A stretch of DNA of 64,000 nt from an uncultured Erythrobacter sp. (lineage in GTDB: Bacteria; Pseudomonadota; Alphaproteobacteria; Sphingomonadales; Sphingomonadaceae). Below, in pieces: positions 55,359 through 64,000 of the stretch (its first letter is position 1; each line of letters starts with the position of its first letter). A program made the translations under genes and the position numbers. The stretch lies in contig CANMTU010000001.1 in NCBI GenBank assembly GCA_947501005.1, positions 582,501 through 646,500 on the forward strand, in the 5' to 3' direction. A model generated the notes under the pieces. The model saw nothing but the letters and a program-made list of their open reading frames with translations. It was not told the DNA's origin and searched no databases.

Positions 55359-55879
55359 GCGCCCGAGTTCCTCGGCATCGAGCCGTACCAGATCGCGCGG
55401 AACGTCATTCTCGCCATCATCTTGCGACGCAGCGAAGATTGCGGGAAATTCGTATGACGGAAATTAAGCGCGTGACTAGACCACATCCGCGAAAGTCGCG
55501 GTCAGCGGCCTGCGACCATTGGATATTAGCGAAGGACGACCTTCGTAGGGTGACCAGGGCAGAATGGTGGTGCTCAAGACCATAGGCTAGCATCACCGCA
55601 AGGTTCGGCAAAGATACGGCAGCTTTGCGCCCTAATTTCGGCCATTCAAGTGGTCGCAATTTTCGCCTGAAAGCTGCCGTTGGAACAGGCTGGCGCCGAC
55701 GGCGGCTACGCGCCCACTTCCTGCTGGTCAAAGTGGTTCCCGCAAACCCTTAAGCTGCCAGAGTACTAGCTTCCGGATCTGATGGTAAACGCTTGTCTGA
55801 GTCCGCGAAGCTAGTTTACTATTTTTTTCTTTATTTTACAATATGTTCGGTCACAAGCTGAAGTTGACTGCACCGCGGG
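55359..55879. other. intergenic/remnant stretch upstream of the Slam gene
   Basis: Apart from the open remnant frame up to 55463, I see no gene. A minus-strand frame (55417-55731) is basic and unlike any family. The A/T-rich part at 55811-55845 may hold the promoter of the Slam operon. Confidence 0.4.
55815..55842 (+). promoter_or_regulatory. candidate promoter of the Slam operon
   Basis: TTTACT at 55815-55820, a 16-base spacer of T-rich DNA, and TACAAT at 55837-55842. Matches to sigma-70 consensus are four of six and five of six. It lies 38 bp before the proposed TTG start. Confidence 0.35.
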
Positions 55880-57289
55880 TTGCAGATAGGCGGCGGCTCT
55901 TTTACAGGTCGATTGAGGTTTGGGGTCGCGCTTTTAATGTATTTGGCATCGCTTAGCCTCGCTTTCGTTCCCGCGATAGGCGCGCAACTGCCCGAGTCGG
56001 AGCCTTCCCCAGCGGTAATGGCAGCAACAGAAGTTCTTTCTGCCAAATCCTTGTCGCTAACGCCAACAGAACTGTTCATTCTGGCCGATGATGCGATTCG
56101 ACGCGGCGACATCGAGCTGGCGCAGTCCGCATACGAGGCGCTGGTCGCGAATCCCGATCTAGAAATTCGAACCGAAGCGCGGTTTCGGCTTGCGATGATG
56201 CTGGCCGATCTACGACAAAACTATCGCGCAGCAGCCATTTTATTTCGTACAATATTAGATGAAAAACCTGATGCGGCGCGAGTTCGTATTGAGCTAGCTC
56301 GAATGCAATTATTGCTGGGTGACATGCGAAGCGCGGAACGGGAGTTTCGTGCAGCTCAGACCCAGACGCTCCCGCCGGAAGTCGAACAATTGGTTCGATT
56401 TTACGCTCAATCTTTGTCCGCCGCCAAACCGTCCGGCCTCAATGTCGAGCTAGCAATCGCGCCCGACAGCAATATCAACCGCGCGACGACTTCCGATACG
56501 CTGGGCACGATTATCGGCAATTTTAATCTAAGCGAAGATGCTCAGGCTAGTTCCGGCATCGGATTGAACCTGCGAGGCCAGGCCTTTTTCAAAACGCGAA
56601 TGGACGAGCGAACCGATTTGATGGTGCGTGCTTCGGCCAACGGCGATTTCTATCGTACCGGCACGTTCGATGATTATTCGATCGTCTTGCAGGCGGGTCC
56701 GACATACAGATCGGGCCGCGATCGGATCAGTTTTTCTGCCTTGGCGGGCTGGCGCTGGTTCGGGCGATCGCCGTTTTCCTTCAGCTATGGCGGCAATGCC
56801 GAATGGGCCCACCCCATTGGTAAGCGCGCCAACTTACGAGTGGATGGCGCCATAACCCATCGCACGGATCGCTTCAGTGCCCAACGGTCGGCAGACAATT
56901 TCGCGATTTCGTTGGGTCTGGATCGATCGGTTTCCGCGCGTTTTGGTATCGGTGGGCGATTACAGGCTCAGCGGGATGTCGCGAACGACCCAGGCTATTC
57001 GACTGTGATTGGCGGCGTCAGCGCTTTGGTTTTTCGCGAATTCGGAAAGACTACCGCCGTACTCAATCTGGGCTACTCCCATCTGGAGGCGGATCGTCGG
57101 CTCGATCTCTTCCCCAACCGGCGGGTAGACGACCGATACTCGGCATCGGTTGCAGGCACTTTTCGCACCCTGCGCATTGGTAGGTTTGCGCCTGTAATCC
57201 GAGTAAGTTATGAACGCAATCGCTCAAGCGTCGAAATTAACGATTTCAATCGTATTGCTGGCGAGATTGGGATCGCCGCTGCGCTGTGA
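55880..57289 (+). CDS. Slam-type (DUF560) outer-membrane surface-lipoprotein translocon
   Basis: The 469-residue product has a signal peptide (residues 1-35), a TPR-like helical domain (residues 50-175; RIELARMQLLLGDMRSAEREFRAAQ) and a C-terminal beta-barrel (residues 185-469) beginning NVELAIAPDSNINRATTSDTLG, a sequence typical of DUF560. Slam proteins move lipoproteins such as TbpB to the cell surface in Neisseria and Moraxella. The start may be TTG at 55880 (keeps the basic signal region) or ATG at 55937. The next gene, 37 bp on, encodes a TbpB-like lipoprotein, the expected client. I infer the function from architecture and pairing. Confidence 0.8.
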   Translation: MQIGGGSFTGRLRFGVALLMYLASLSLAFVPAIGAQLPESEPSPAVMAATEVLSAKSLSLTPTELFILADDAIRRGDIELAQSAYEALVANPDLEIRTEARFRLAMMLADLRQNYRAAAILFRTILDEKPDAARVRIELARMQLLLGDMRSAEREFRAAQTQTLPPEVEQLVRFYAQSLSAAKPSGLNVELAIAPDSNINRATTSDTLGTIIGNFNLSEDAQASSGIGLNLRGQAFFKTRMDERTDLMVRASANGDFYRTGTFDDYSIVLQAGPTYRSGRDRISFSALAGWRWFGRSPFSFSYGGNAEWAHPIGKRANLRVDGAITHRTDRFSAQRSADNFAISLGLDRSVSARFGIGGRLQAQRDVANDPGYSTVIGGVSALVFREFGKTTAVLNLGYSHLEADRRLDLFPNRRVDDRYSASVAGTFRTLRIGRFAPVIRVSYERNRSSVEINDFNRIAGEIGIAAAL

Positions 57290-57326
57290 AATGAGCGACG
57301 GGCAGTATCTGAGATGGGGGAATTCG

Positions 57327-59096
57327 ATGAATAATCGTGCGATTTTCATTCGGGCATCAGCAGCAGCGATGAGTCTGGGCTTGGCAGCATGCGGTTCAGG
57401 CGGCGATAGTGCGCCAGTTGTCAGCGTACCGTCGCCTCCTCCCGCACCTACGCCAACGCCAACGCCGACGCCGACGCCGGTCATCTCCGATCTAAAGGAG
57501 GATCAATCGTTCGATGTCGTAACTGGCAATCAAGTCGCACAGTTCGATCTCAAGTCGGGTAATACGCTGGCCTCGCGCAGTACGACCAGCGGGGTTCAGA
57601 TCGCATACGATGCATCGGCAGATCGCTACACACTGACGTCCGACGACGGCCGAACAGCATCCTTTTCACCTGCAGATTCTATCGCGACGGACGATCCCGA
57701 TCTTGTGCGGTTCCAGACAAAAAGCGGGAGCAACAGCGATTTTCTGACACTTGCTTATTCCGGTTATGGCTCGGCCCTGAAAACGGATTCAGTTGCACTG
57801 GGTTTCTGGCAATCGAACCGCTCGAGTTCAGGATTGCAGGACACCGACTTCGACGTATTCGTCTATGGATTCCCAAGTGCAACTTCCGCTATTCCTACGA
57901 CCGGATCGGCAGATTTCAGGACCGATGTGTTCGGTTTCTCATCGCAGGTCGGGAGCGAACCGGTCAGCTTCCAGGGCACTGGTGTCACAACATTCGATTT
58001 CGCACGCAGTACGTTCGAAATGGACACGAATTTATCCGAAACATTCTTGGTTTCAGGAGGTGGGCGCTTTGGCGCACTGTATTTGCGCGCTTCAGGACGA
58101 ATTTCGTCAATGTCGAATGCGTTCGACGGAACGTTTAGATACGAAGGGTCTAATAACCCAGTCTCGGGTCTGCTGAGTGGCTCGTTTTACGGGAGGAATG
58201 CACAGGAAGCAGGAGGGACATTTTCAGGTGATGATGGTGCGGGTAATTCGGTCGTAGGTGGTTTCACAGCCTTGTCCAACGGGCAATCCCACCAGAATCT
58301 ATCAATTTACAATCTCCGAACCGACGAACTGTTTTACACGGCCCGCGCGGGTTTTGAACGCCGCCAGAACAAAGACGGTTCACCAGGCTTTAGCCTCGGT
58401 CGCATATCTGGCAATGGCCAAGTCATTTACACCGAGTCTGAAAAAAGCTATCGAGTATCTGGTTTCGTCGATTCCGAAGGATTGTTTAAGCCCTCTGATA
58501 TTGTCAGCCCGGCACAATCACAATTTACAGTTTATCGTATCAATGCTGGGACTGAAGACATTGAATTGGCGCTTTATCAACCGGCGAACGGTGGACAGGT
58601 AGCGCTGACTTATTCGGGATTCGGCGTATATCGTCGAACATTCGAAAACTCGACTCTGATCAATGTGAAGCATGACTGGTTTCAATACGGGCTCGACACA
58701 CTCGAAGGTGTGTTGAACGCGCGCACCGGAACTGGAACGTACAACGGCGTCGTGCGGGGCACCGCCGGAAGCAATGGCGGTCTCAGGCAATTGGACGTGA
58801 CTGGGACGTCGCAATTCGTCATCGATTTCGCATCACAGGGTTATACAGGCCTACTGCGTCTTCAGGGCAGAGATACAGCGAGCAGTTCCAATATCGATTT
58901 CGGCCAATTCGACCTGACGCCCGGCAACGGCCTTTATCGAAACGCCTTTGCTACTGCGTTGCAGCAAGGTGGCAACGACGTTGGGGAAATACAGCTGCGC
59001 TTCTATGGTCCGACTGGTGAGGAGTTGGCGGGCGTATTCGGAATCACAACCGACGATTTCGCGATCGCAGGAGCGACTGCGGCACAGCGCAGATAA
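57327..59096 (+). CDS. TbpB-like bilobed surface lipoprotein (probable Slam client)
   Basis: This 589-residue lipoprotein has lipobox LGLAAC (Cys near residue 22) and a Pro/Thr tether. It then shows two repeated beta-barrel lobes, each ending in the transferrin-binding-protein-type motif: GSFYGRNAQEAGGTFSG near residue 286 and LRFYGPTGEELAGVFGI near residue 556. True TbpB binds transferrin; environmental relatives have unknown ligands. The ATG at 57327 follows GGGGGAA and lies 37 bp after the Slam stop. The pair would form a surface-exposed binding module. A cognate TonB receptor (TbpA type) is not next to it. Confidence 0.8.
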   Translation: MNNRAIFIRASAAAMSLGLAACGSGGDSAPVVSVPSPPPAPTPTPTPTPTPVISDLKEDQSFDVVTGNQVAQFDLKSGNTLASRSTTSGVQIAYDASADRYTLTSDDGRTASFSPADSIATDDPDLVRFQTKSGSNSDFLTLAYSGYGSALKTDSVALGFWQSNRSSSGLQDTDFDVFVYGFPSATSAIPTTGSADFRTDVFGFSSQVGSEPVSFQGTGVTTFDFARSTFEMDTNLSETFLVSGGGRFGALYLRASGRISSMSNAFDGTFRYEGSNNPVSGLLSGSFYGRNAQEAGGTFSGDDGAGNSVVGGFTALSNGQSHQNLSIYNLRTDELFYTARAGFERRQNKDGSPGFSLGRISGNGQVIYTESEKSYRVSGFVDSEGLFKPSDIVSPAQSQFTVYRINAGTEDIELALYQPANGGQVALTYSGFGVYRRTFENSTLINVKHDWFQYGLDTLEGVLNARTGTGTYNGVVRGTAGSNGGLRQLDVTGTSQFVIDFASQGYTGLLRLQGRDTASSSNIDFGQFDLTPGNGLYRNAFATALQQGGNDVGEIQLRFYGPTGEELAGVFGITTDDFAIAGATAAQRR

Positions 59097-59542
59097 GATG
59101 ATTAAACCGTAGGTTTTCCGTTGGACGAGCGTACACTCTTGCCGCGGCTGTCGCTTCTCAACTCAACTCAGCAAACTTAAGAACTTTGGCTGCAATTGGC
59201 TCATACCAAAGTGGGTTGGTAGCGCAGAGTTAGCTTCTCGAATGTTAGGGTTGGTTTTGCCGGTCAGCGTTTGGCTCAGTATTGGACGCTTGAGTTGCTG
59301 GTTCGGTAGCCGCCGGAAGGCCCGCTCCCGCTAACCTCTTTGCCAAAAGGGGACAGTCCGCAACCGGCCCAGGAGTAGCCATTCGCCGGATCCCGATCGA
59401 ACAACTGATATCCATCGATTGCAGAAGCTTGAGGCTTGATGCAGACCGCTTGATAATCGATGCATTTGGTACGACAGGCTCATGCTGATCTTTACCGCCA
59501 CTAATCGGTTAGATGGCATTACCAGCTTCAAATCCCCAAAAT
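59097..59542. other. convergent intergenic stretch
   Basis: 446 bp between the lipoprotein gene and the convergent DUF4139 gene. No protein frame of note, no clear terminator other than a weak AAACC/GGTTT hairpin near 59104. I see nothing else. Confidence 0.4.
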
Positions 59543-61111
59543 TTACTCAGTTTGCTCTTGCTCGGCGGAAGCCGTGCTTTCACCGCTTCCATTATATAGC
59601 CTGTAGCGAAATTCAGCCGCGGCATTGGCGGGTAGGAGCACGCGCCAGACGCGCTTGCCGTCACGCTCGAAGGTGCGCTGGGCGAAACGGTGCCGTGCCG
59701 CGCCAGCTTCGTCTTCCGCGAATTCAGCTTCCACAGTTACGGCGGCCGGGTTGGCGTTACGCAGGATAATGACGATCTCCTGCCAATCTTCGCCGGATGT
59801 GCCGCTATAATCCGTCTCGGCAGTCACATTGTCCGCTCCGCCCAATGCAAACTCGATCACCTCGCCGACTGCCTTGTCGCGCGTCGCGCCCTCGCCGACC
59901 AGCTGGCGGTAGCCGAGCGCGCGCTGGAAGAAGGCAACCTGCCCTGACGGCAGGGGTTCGCCCACGCCATTTTCGGGCGTGTTCTCAACGCGGAAGATGC
60001 GCTTGATCTCCGTGACGGAGGCCCTTTGTATCTCAACCCGGTAGATCAGTTCACCCTTAACCTCCTGCTTGTCGAGGAAGGCGACCTGCTTCTGCGAATT
60101 TGCGGCGACCGTCGTGGGAAAGGGAATGCGGTAAAGCTTGAGGTCGCCCAAATCTTCGCGCCTGGCGATACGCGTGCCTGTCACCACAATGGCATCGACT
60201 GACATCGCAGGGGGAGGAGGAGGCGGAGAGAAAAGGCGAGGCGGTTCAGGCGCATTGTAGCCGCGGAAGGCACCGGTAGTTCCGATTGGCCAGCAATTGT
60301 AGGATACACTTTGCCTGCGCCTTGCCCTTGCCAGCCGCTCATTCTCCCCTCCGGTGCTACGAAATACTTGTCCCGCTATAGCGTTCGTGTCAGCAGCAAC
60401 AAAACTCGTCGTATCGGCCGAGACCAGCGTCATCCATCCACGAAGCGCCATGGCGCTCGCGTCTGCGTTTAGCTCTGCCACGTAATTTGCCTGCCAGTCG
60501 AACCGGTCGGCGAGATAGGTGAGCGTCACATTGTATTGCCCGCCTGGCTGATCCGCGACCTTTACTGATAGGGTGGGCTTGGGTGACAAGCTTTGGGGCA
60601 CCCGGTCAAAAACCAGCGTTTGCGCCAGACCGGTGCAACGCAGCGCCTCGAACCCCGCCACTGTCTCCAGCACTACGCTGCTCGCGCCCGAGCGGATCAG
60701 GGCAGGCTCTTCGATGTACTTGCCGCTTGCCTGATTGAAGCGCCGCACCGTCACGCTCTGGCCGGTAAAATGGTCGAGCAAGCCACGCTCGCTCAGGAGG
60801 TTCGCGTCCTGGTTCTTCTCCTCAACGCCCACCCCGCGCACCAGCGCGCTTGCCGGATCAATCCCGCTCGCCACGCCCTCGAAGCGGATGGTGGTCGGAC
60901 CGGGCGGCAGGGTAACTAAGCGCGTTTCGCTCACAAGGGCGAAGCCTTCGGGCCAGTTGCGATCGATAGCGTCATCCGGTGCGCGACCGCTGTCGCGGTA
61001 GAGCGACACCTCGACCGCGTCCGGCCCAGCCGATGTCACCGCGTCCTGCGCCTGCAGCGGCGCGGACCAGAGCGCAGCGACCAGACCGATCCTATACAGA
61101 AGGCGGAGCAT
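59543..61111 (-). CDS. DUF4139 domain-containing exported protein
   Basis: This 522-residue protein has a signal peptide (residues 1-21, LQAQ). The DUF4139-type sequence runs from about residue 170 to the end, with LTYLADRFDWQANYVAELNADASAMALRGWMTLVS, LYRIPFPTTVAANSQKQVAFL and a beta-rich C-terminus. A poly-proline stretch (PPPPPPAM) and the segment DAIVVTGTRIARRED, which resembles a TonB-box extension, lie in the middle. It lies 12 bp downstream of a second, related gene. Role unknown. Confidence 0.75.
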   Translation of the reverse strand: MLRLLYRIGLVAALWSAPLQAQDAVTSAGPDAVEVSLYRDSGRAPDDAIDRNWPEGFALVSETRLVTLPPGPTTIRFEGVASGIDPASALVRGVGVEEKNQDANLLSERGLLDHFTGQSVTVRRFNQASGKYIEEPALIRSGASSVVLETVAGFEALRCTGLAQTLVFDRVPQSLSPKPTLSVKVADQPGGQYNVTLTYLADRFDWQANYVAELNADASAMALRGWMTLVSADTTSFVAADTNAIAGQVFRSTGGENERLARARRRQSVSYNCWPIGTTGAFRGYNAPEPPRLFSPPPPPPAMSVDAIVVTGTRIARREDLGDLKLYRIPFPTTVAANSQKQVAFLDKQEVKGELIYRVEIQRASVTEIKRIFRVENTPENGVGEPLPSGQVAFFQRALGYRQLVGEGATRDKAVGEVIEFALGGADNVTAETDYSGTSGEDWQEIVIILRNANPAAVTVEAEFAEDEAGAARHRFAQRTFERDGKRVWRVLLPANAAAEFRYRLYNGSGESTASAEQEQTE

Positions 61112-61123
61112 GGCGCTTTCTGC

Positions 61124-62601
61124 TCAGTAGCGAGTGGCGAAGGTGGCAGACAGGACAATCTCGCCATTCGCAGGTACCGGCACTTCCCACACGCGGGTGT
61201 CGGCATTGCGCTGCTTGCCCGCGATGCTTTCCTCCAGCAGCCGGGTGTCTCGGTAATACCCGTCGAGACCGTTCTGCGCCACGGTGACAACCACCGGACG
61301 GCTGCTCGCATTTGTCAGCGTGTAGCGCATCTCCGTGTGCCAAAAAGTCGGGTTTTTTTCGATCACTATCGTCTCGGCCGTGCCATCGCCGCGGGTGATA
61401 CGATAACGGACTGCTCGCTCCCATTCGTCCGAAGTCATCGGGCTGCGAGCTACGACGTTTGGCTGAACCTTCACATCGAACGCCTCCCCGTGACGAGCGC
61501 CAGCTGCGACCCTGCGGGCGTGTGACCGACCTCGCTTTCGCCAATGAACTGCGCATTGCCGCGCGCATCGCGTTGGTAAACCCGCACCGTTCCGGCGGGC
61601 AGCGCATCGCCTAGGCCGCCCTGCTGGCTGGTCGAGAACTTGATCACTGTGGCAACCGCCTGCGCTTCGTCATCGCTGCGAAGCCAGTCATTCGTAAACT
61701 CATATCCCCGTGCCGCTGCTGCGCCGCTCACATCCAGAAAGCTGACCTGCTTTTGCTGCGCGTTGGCGATGGTGGTGCGCCCCTCAAGCGGGTAGAGGTA
61801 GAAATCGCCCAGCCGCTCGCGATCCGCGCTTTCGGTGCCGGGATCCATCCGTTGCGTGGCGCGGCCGCCGCGTCTTTGCGGATAGGGGTTGGATTGCACT
61901 TCCCCCACACTGCCAGCAACCAGCAGGGTGCGCGCGTTCTGGAAAGTGGTGCCGGTGTTGTTGGTAAGCGTAATCCATCCCTGAACATCGAGCTTACCCT
62001 CCGGCTCGTCGAACAGCGCGACATAATCCGCGCGCCATTCCAGCCCACCCGATAGATAGCTCAAGGCAAGCTGGCGCGTGGCGGGACGCTCCGCCTCCAA
62101 AGTGACCGACAAGGTCGGTTTGGCGCGCAAGTTCGACGGGATCTCGTCGAAAACGACCCGCACGGGCAAGCCATCATCGCGAAGCACTTCGATCCGTTCG
62201 CCAATCTGCATGACGACGCCGTTGTTGACCGCCAAGATCGTTGCCCGCTCGCGCGTTTCAACTCCGGTCGCGGGGTTTGTGCGGATGAGCGTTACCTGGC
62301 GCCCCACTGCCTTTGCCATCAGTGCCCCGGGGGAGAGCAGGTCATAATCGAAGTTCTGCTCTCGAATAATAAATCCCTCACCCTCGAGTGTCACCGTCTC
62401 GGGGCGGATCTGCGCGGACACATCCGGGAACGGGATGGAGGTGATACCGTCAGGAACTGTCACGCTGCGCGCGTCTCGGATCAGCGCCTGGTCGTCGTTG
62501 TAGATGGTAACAGACAGGTCACCTTGTGAGTTGCCTCTGTCTTGCGCGGCAAGCGGCGACAGCGGCAAGGCGGCCGCGGCTAACAGAAAGATTGAACGCA
62601 T
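61124..62601 (-). pseudogene. DUF4139 domain-containing exported protein, frameshifted
   Basis: The N-terminal part (62601 to 61471, 376 residues) has a signal peptide (LSPLAAQ), the beta-sandwich region and the DUF4139 core (LALSYLSGGLEWRADYVALFDEPEG; LYPLEGRTTIANAQQKQVSFL). It breaks off after QLALVTG. The remaining 115 residues (VQPNVVARSPMTSDEWERAV) continue in another frame from 61474. One base appears missing in ACGGGGAGG near 61483-61490; restoring it gives LVTGEAFDVKVQPN. The restored protein has about 490 residues. Decay or a sequence error are both possible. It is the upstream member of a tandem pair. Confidence 0.75.
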
Positions 62602-62792
62602 CGATTCCCCCTGGCGAACTGTGAAGCTCCGCTCTTTGCCGCCTTATATGAAATGCTGGAGGCATTGCCAACGAGGCTAGCATTCAGGTGCAACTAAGAA
62701 AGTAAGGAAAGATTTTGGGAACATACCGCCCATCCGGGGAACACCCTGCCCCCCTTTTAAACCTGCTCACAATTCGGCTATCGGAGTTTTAG

Positions 62793-63023
62793 GATAGGAG
62801 GGAAAATAAAAGCCATCGCCGGCAAAAGTCGCTCCTGATAGCAGGAGCGCTGCTGTTTCTGTTAGGTTTGTTGCAAGAAGCCGTGGTTCACGGCTTTGTT
62901 AATCCATGTCTGGCGTTGTCAGCGCCCCTCACCGCTGTCCAGAACGGTATGGCATTGATGATCGCCGGAATTGTCTGGCGTAGGTTGCACTGGGTTCGGG
63001 CTTGGCGAACATTGCGCGTTTGA
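62793..63023 (+). pseudogene. remnant of a small membrane protein (hydroxylaminobenzene mutase-like), no start codon
   Basis: A frame open from a TAG at 62790 reads KSLLIAGALLFLLGLLQEAV, then HGFVNPCLALSAPLTAVQNG and MALMIAGIVW, a clear two-helix membrane pattern resembling the N-terminal half of HAB (hydroxylaminobenzene mutase)-like proteins. AGGAGG lies just before, but no ATG, GTG or TTG follows at the right place. The family normally has four helices; this frame ends after two at 63023. It is probably a dead fragment at the island end. Confidence 0.55.
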
Positions 63024-63168
63024 CCGTTATAGTCGGGATGTACTCTTGATGGATGGGCCTCACTTGTCTGCTGCCACAGGAACAAGCGAGGCTCTCCCGA
63101 CGGCAGGTGCGGGCGTCCTAAGTTTCCGAAATGCGCCTGATTAAAGCGATTTCGAGCTCGAGCGTGGC

Positions 63169-63185
63169 TCCCACCCTCTCCGCCA
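63169..63185 (+). repeat. attR, 17-bp direct repeat
   Basis: TCCCACCCTCTCCGCCA, an exact copy of the tRNA-Ser 3' end at 53313-53329, with no tRNA body upstream of it. It marks the far end of the island. Confidence 0.85.
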
Positions 63186-63566
63186 TTTGTTCATGAGATC
63201 TGCTTTTCCGCCGGCGAGGGTTGCGGGGTTGTAGCGGTCTTTGGCCCAACCAAGCTTAAAATTAGTAGTGGCTCGACCGAGCTGCACTCACCGCGCGCTT
63301 CTACCGCCTCGGTCTCTCGTAGTCTGCGGCATGGGCCCTTTCCGTTTCAGGTGGGTTCCGAGTGAGTTTGTCCAGGCAATCTATCTATCACTAACCCGTG
63401 CCCCACGGCATCATACTACATGGACCCGCCCGGATATCAGCGAACCAATCCTCGCTCGGCACCCAAAACCATCTCCGCATTGACGCCCGACCGGTCGGTC
63501 GATAAGGCTGTCGATCGAGGATGGATGTCCTGTCCCCACGCGGGCCGGGCCGATGGAGAGGCTGCA
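63186..63566. other. intergenic stretch after the island
   Basis: 381 bp between attR and the MFS gene. I see no gene and no clear promoter; the short frames here match no family. Confidence 0.4.
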
Positions 63567-64000
63567 TTGGATAAGCAGAACCGCGCTGCACGGTCGACGA
63601 TGGTCGCCCTGTTCCTGGTTTCGATGTTCAACTACATCGACCGGACGATCATCTCGATCCTGCAAGAGCCGATCAAGGCCGAACTGGGGCTGAGCGATTC
63701 GCAGCTCGGCGCGCTGACCGGGCTTGCCTTCGCGCTGTTCTATGCGACCCTTTCGCTGCCGATCGCCCGGCTGGCCGACAGCTTCAACCGCAAATATCTC
63801 GTCGCGGCGGCCTTGTTCGTCTGGTCGGCGATGACGGCGCTGTCGGGCCTTGCGCAATCCTTCCTGATGCTCCTGCTCCTGCGGATCGGGGTCGCCATTG
63901 GCGAGGCGGGCAGCGTTCCGGCATCGCATTCGATGATCGCGGACCTCTATCCGGCAAAGCGGCGTGCAACCGCGCTGGCGGTATGGGGCCTCGCGCTGCC
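63567..64000 (+). CDS. MFS transporter, N-terminal part (runs off the window)
   Basis: The visible 145 residues start at a TTG with GGAGAG six bases upstream (63555-63560). They show the MFS N-terminal form: VALFLVSMFNYIDRTIISIL, GLSDSQLGALTGLAFALFYATLSLPIARLADSFNRK, and GEAGSVPASHSMIADLYPAKRRATAL. This matches the anion:cation symporter / hexuronate-like branch often seen in sphingomonads. The C-terminus is beyond 64000. Confidence 0.85.
   Translation, partial: MDKQNRAARSTMVALFLVSMFNYIDRTIISILQEPIKAELGLSDSQLGALTGLAFALFYATLSLPIARLADSFNRKYLVAAALFVWSAMTALSGLAQSFLMLLLLRIGVAIGEAGSVPASHSMIADLYPAKRRATALAVWGLAL

Larger units (their letters stand above)
53313..63185. mobile_element. integrated island at tRNA-Ser(CGA), about 9.9 kb
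   Basis: The last 17 bases of the tRNA gene (53313-53329) recur exactly at 63169-63185. A tyrosine integrase lies immediately inside the tRNA-side boundary, in the usual orientation. Between the repeats are an AlpA-like regulator, a Slam/lipoprotein pair, two DUF4139 genes and a remnant. No replication, packaging or conjugation genes are present. The interior 55.7-59.5 kb looks richer in A/T than the flanks. It is an island that has lost a functional integrase frame (or has a sequencing error in it). Confidence 0.85.

Noticed and set aside
55417-55731. 104-residue minus-strand frame upstream of the Slam gene
   Set aside because: Basic, no recognisable motifs; in a region that looks like remnant DNA.
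62888-63085. 65-residue minus-strand frame near the island end
   Set aside because: It is antisense to the more convincing HAB-like remnant and has no family features.

Overview
The window reads as the chromosome of an alphaproteobacterium, most likely a sphingomonad (Sphingomonadales, perhaps Erythrobacteraceae). The supports are high GC, a gcrA cell-cycle regulator, a DUF1476 (ATP synthase zeta-type) gene, two large TonB-dependent receptors, a crtW-crtZ ketocarotenoid pair, and the rimP-nusA-ylxR-infB-rbfA-truB-rpsO-pnp cluster. This placement is inferred from gene content; no rRNA or search result was available.

Layout. 0.25-6.2 kb: lipid and redox catabolism (two acyl-CoA dehydrogenases, a CysQ-like phosphatase, a flavin reductase, a nitronate monooxygenase, an aldo/keto reductase). 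6.2-10.8 kb: a lipoprotein plus TonB-receptor operon behind two Pho-box-like repeats. 10.9-19.4 kb: a chromosomal type IV secretion cluster (lytic transglycosylase, VirB2, B3, B4, B6, B9, B10, B11) with no virB5, virB7, virB8 or virD4. 19.5-22.5 kb: a second TonB receptor. 22.5-32.3 kb: housekeeping (a YhhQ-type transporter, tRNA-Arg, NUDIX, Grx4/BolA, DUF1476, quinone oxidoreductase, leuD/leuC, thioesterase), crtW-crtZ, a frameshifted small gene, small membrane proteins and sufE.

32.4-36.9 kb is a phage-shock locus. pspF diverges from a sigma-54-driven operon made of a 50-residue leader membrane protein, pspA, pspB, pspC and five further small proteins. Those five share one membrane segment plus a coiled-coil signature that also occurs in PspB and at the end of PspC. 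37.0-48.3 kb is the transcription/translation cluster, carrying tdk and an M50 protease between rbfA and truB. 48.3-53.1 kb holds a HisKA_2 histidine kinase, a spermidine-synthase-like protein, a DUF1993 protein, GcrA, an ABC permease and HspQ.

53.3-63.2 kb is an integrated island of about 9.9 kb in the 3' end of tRNA-Ser(CGA), bounded by a 17-bp direct repeat. It carries a frameshifted tyrosine integrase, an AlpA-like regulator, a probable Slam (DUF560) outer-membrane translocon paired with a bilobed TbpB-like surface lipoprotein, two DUF4139 genes (one frameshifted) and a start-less remnant of a small membrane protein gene. The window ends inside an MFS transporter gene.

The most interesting items are the Slam/lipoprotein pair on a tRNA island, the PspB-like expansion with its sigma-54 leader gene, the VirB8-less T4SS cluster, the double Pho-box lipoprotein/receptor operon, and a short dispersed repeat that has entered the truB coding sequence. 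Several single-base frameshifts could be gene decay or sequence errors.
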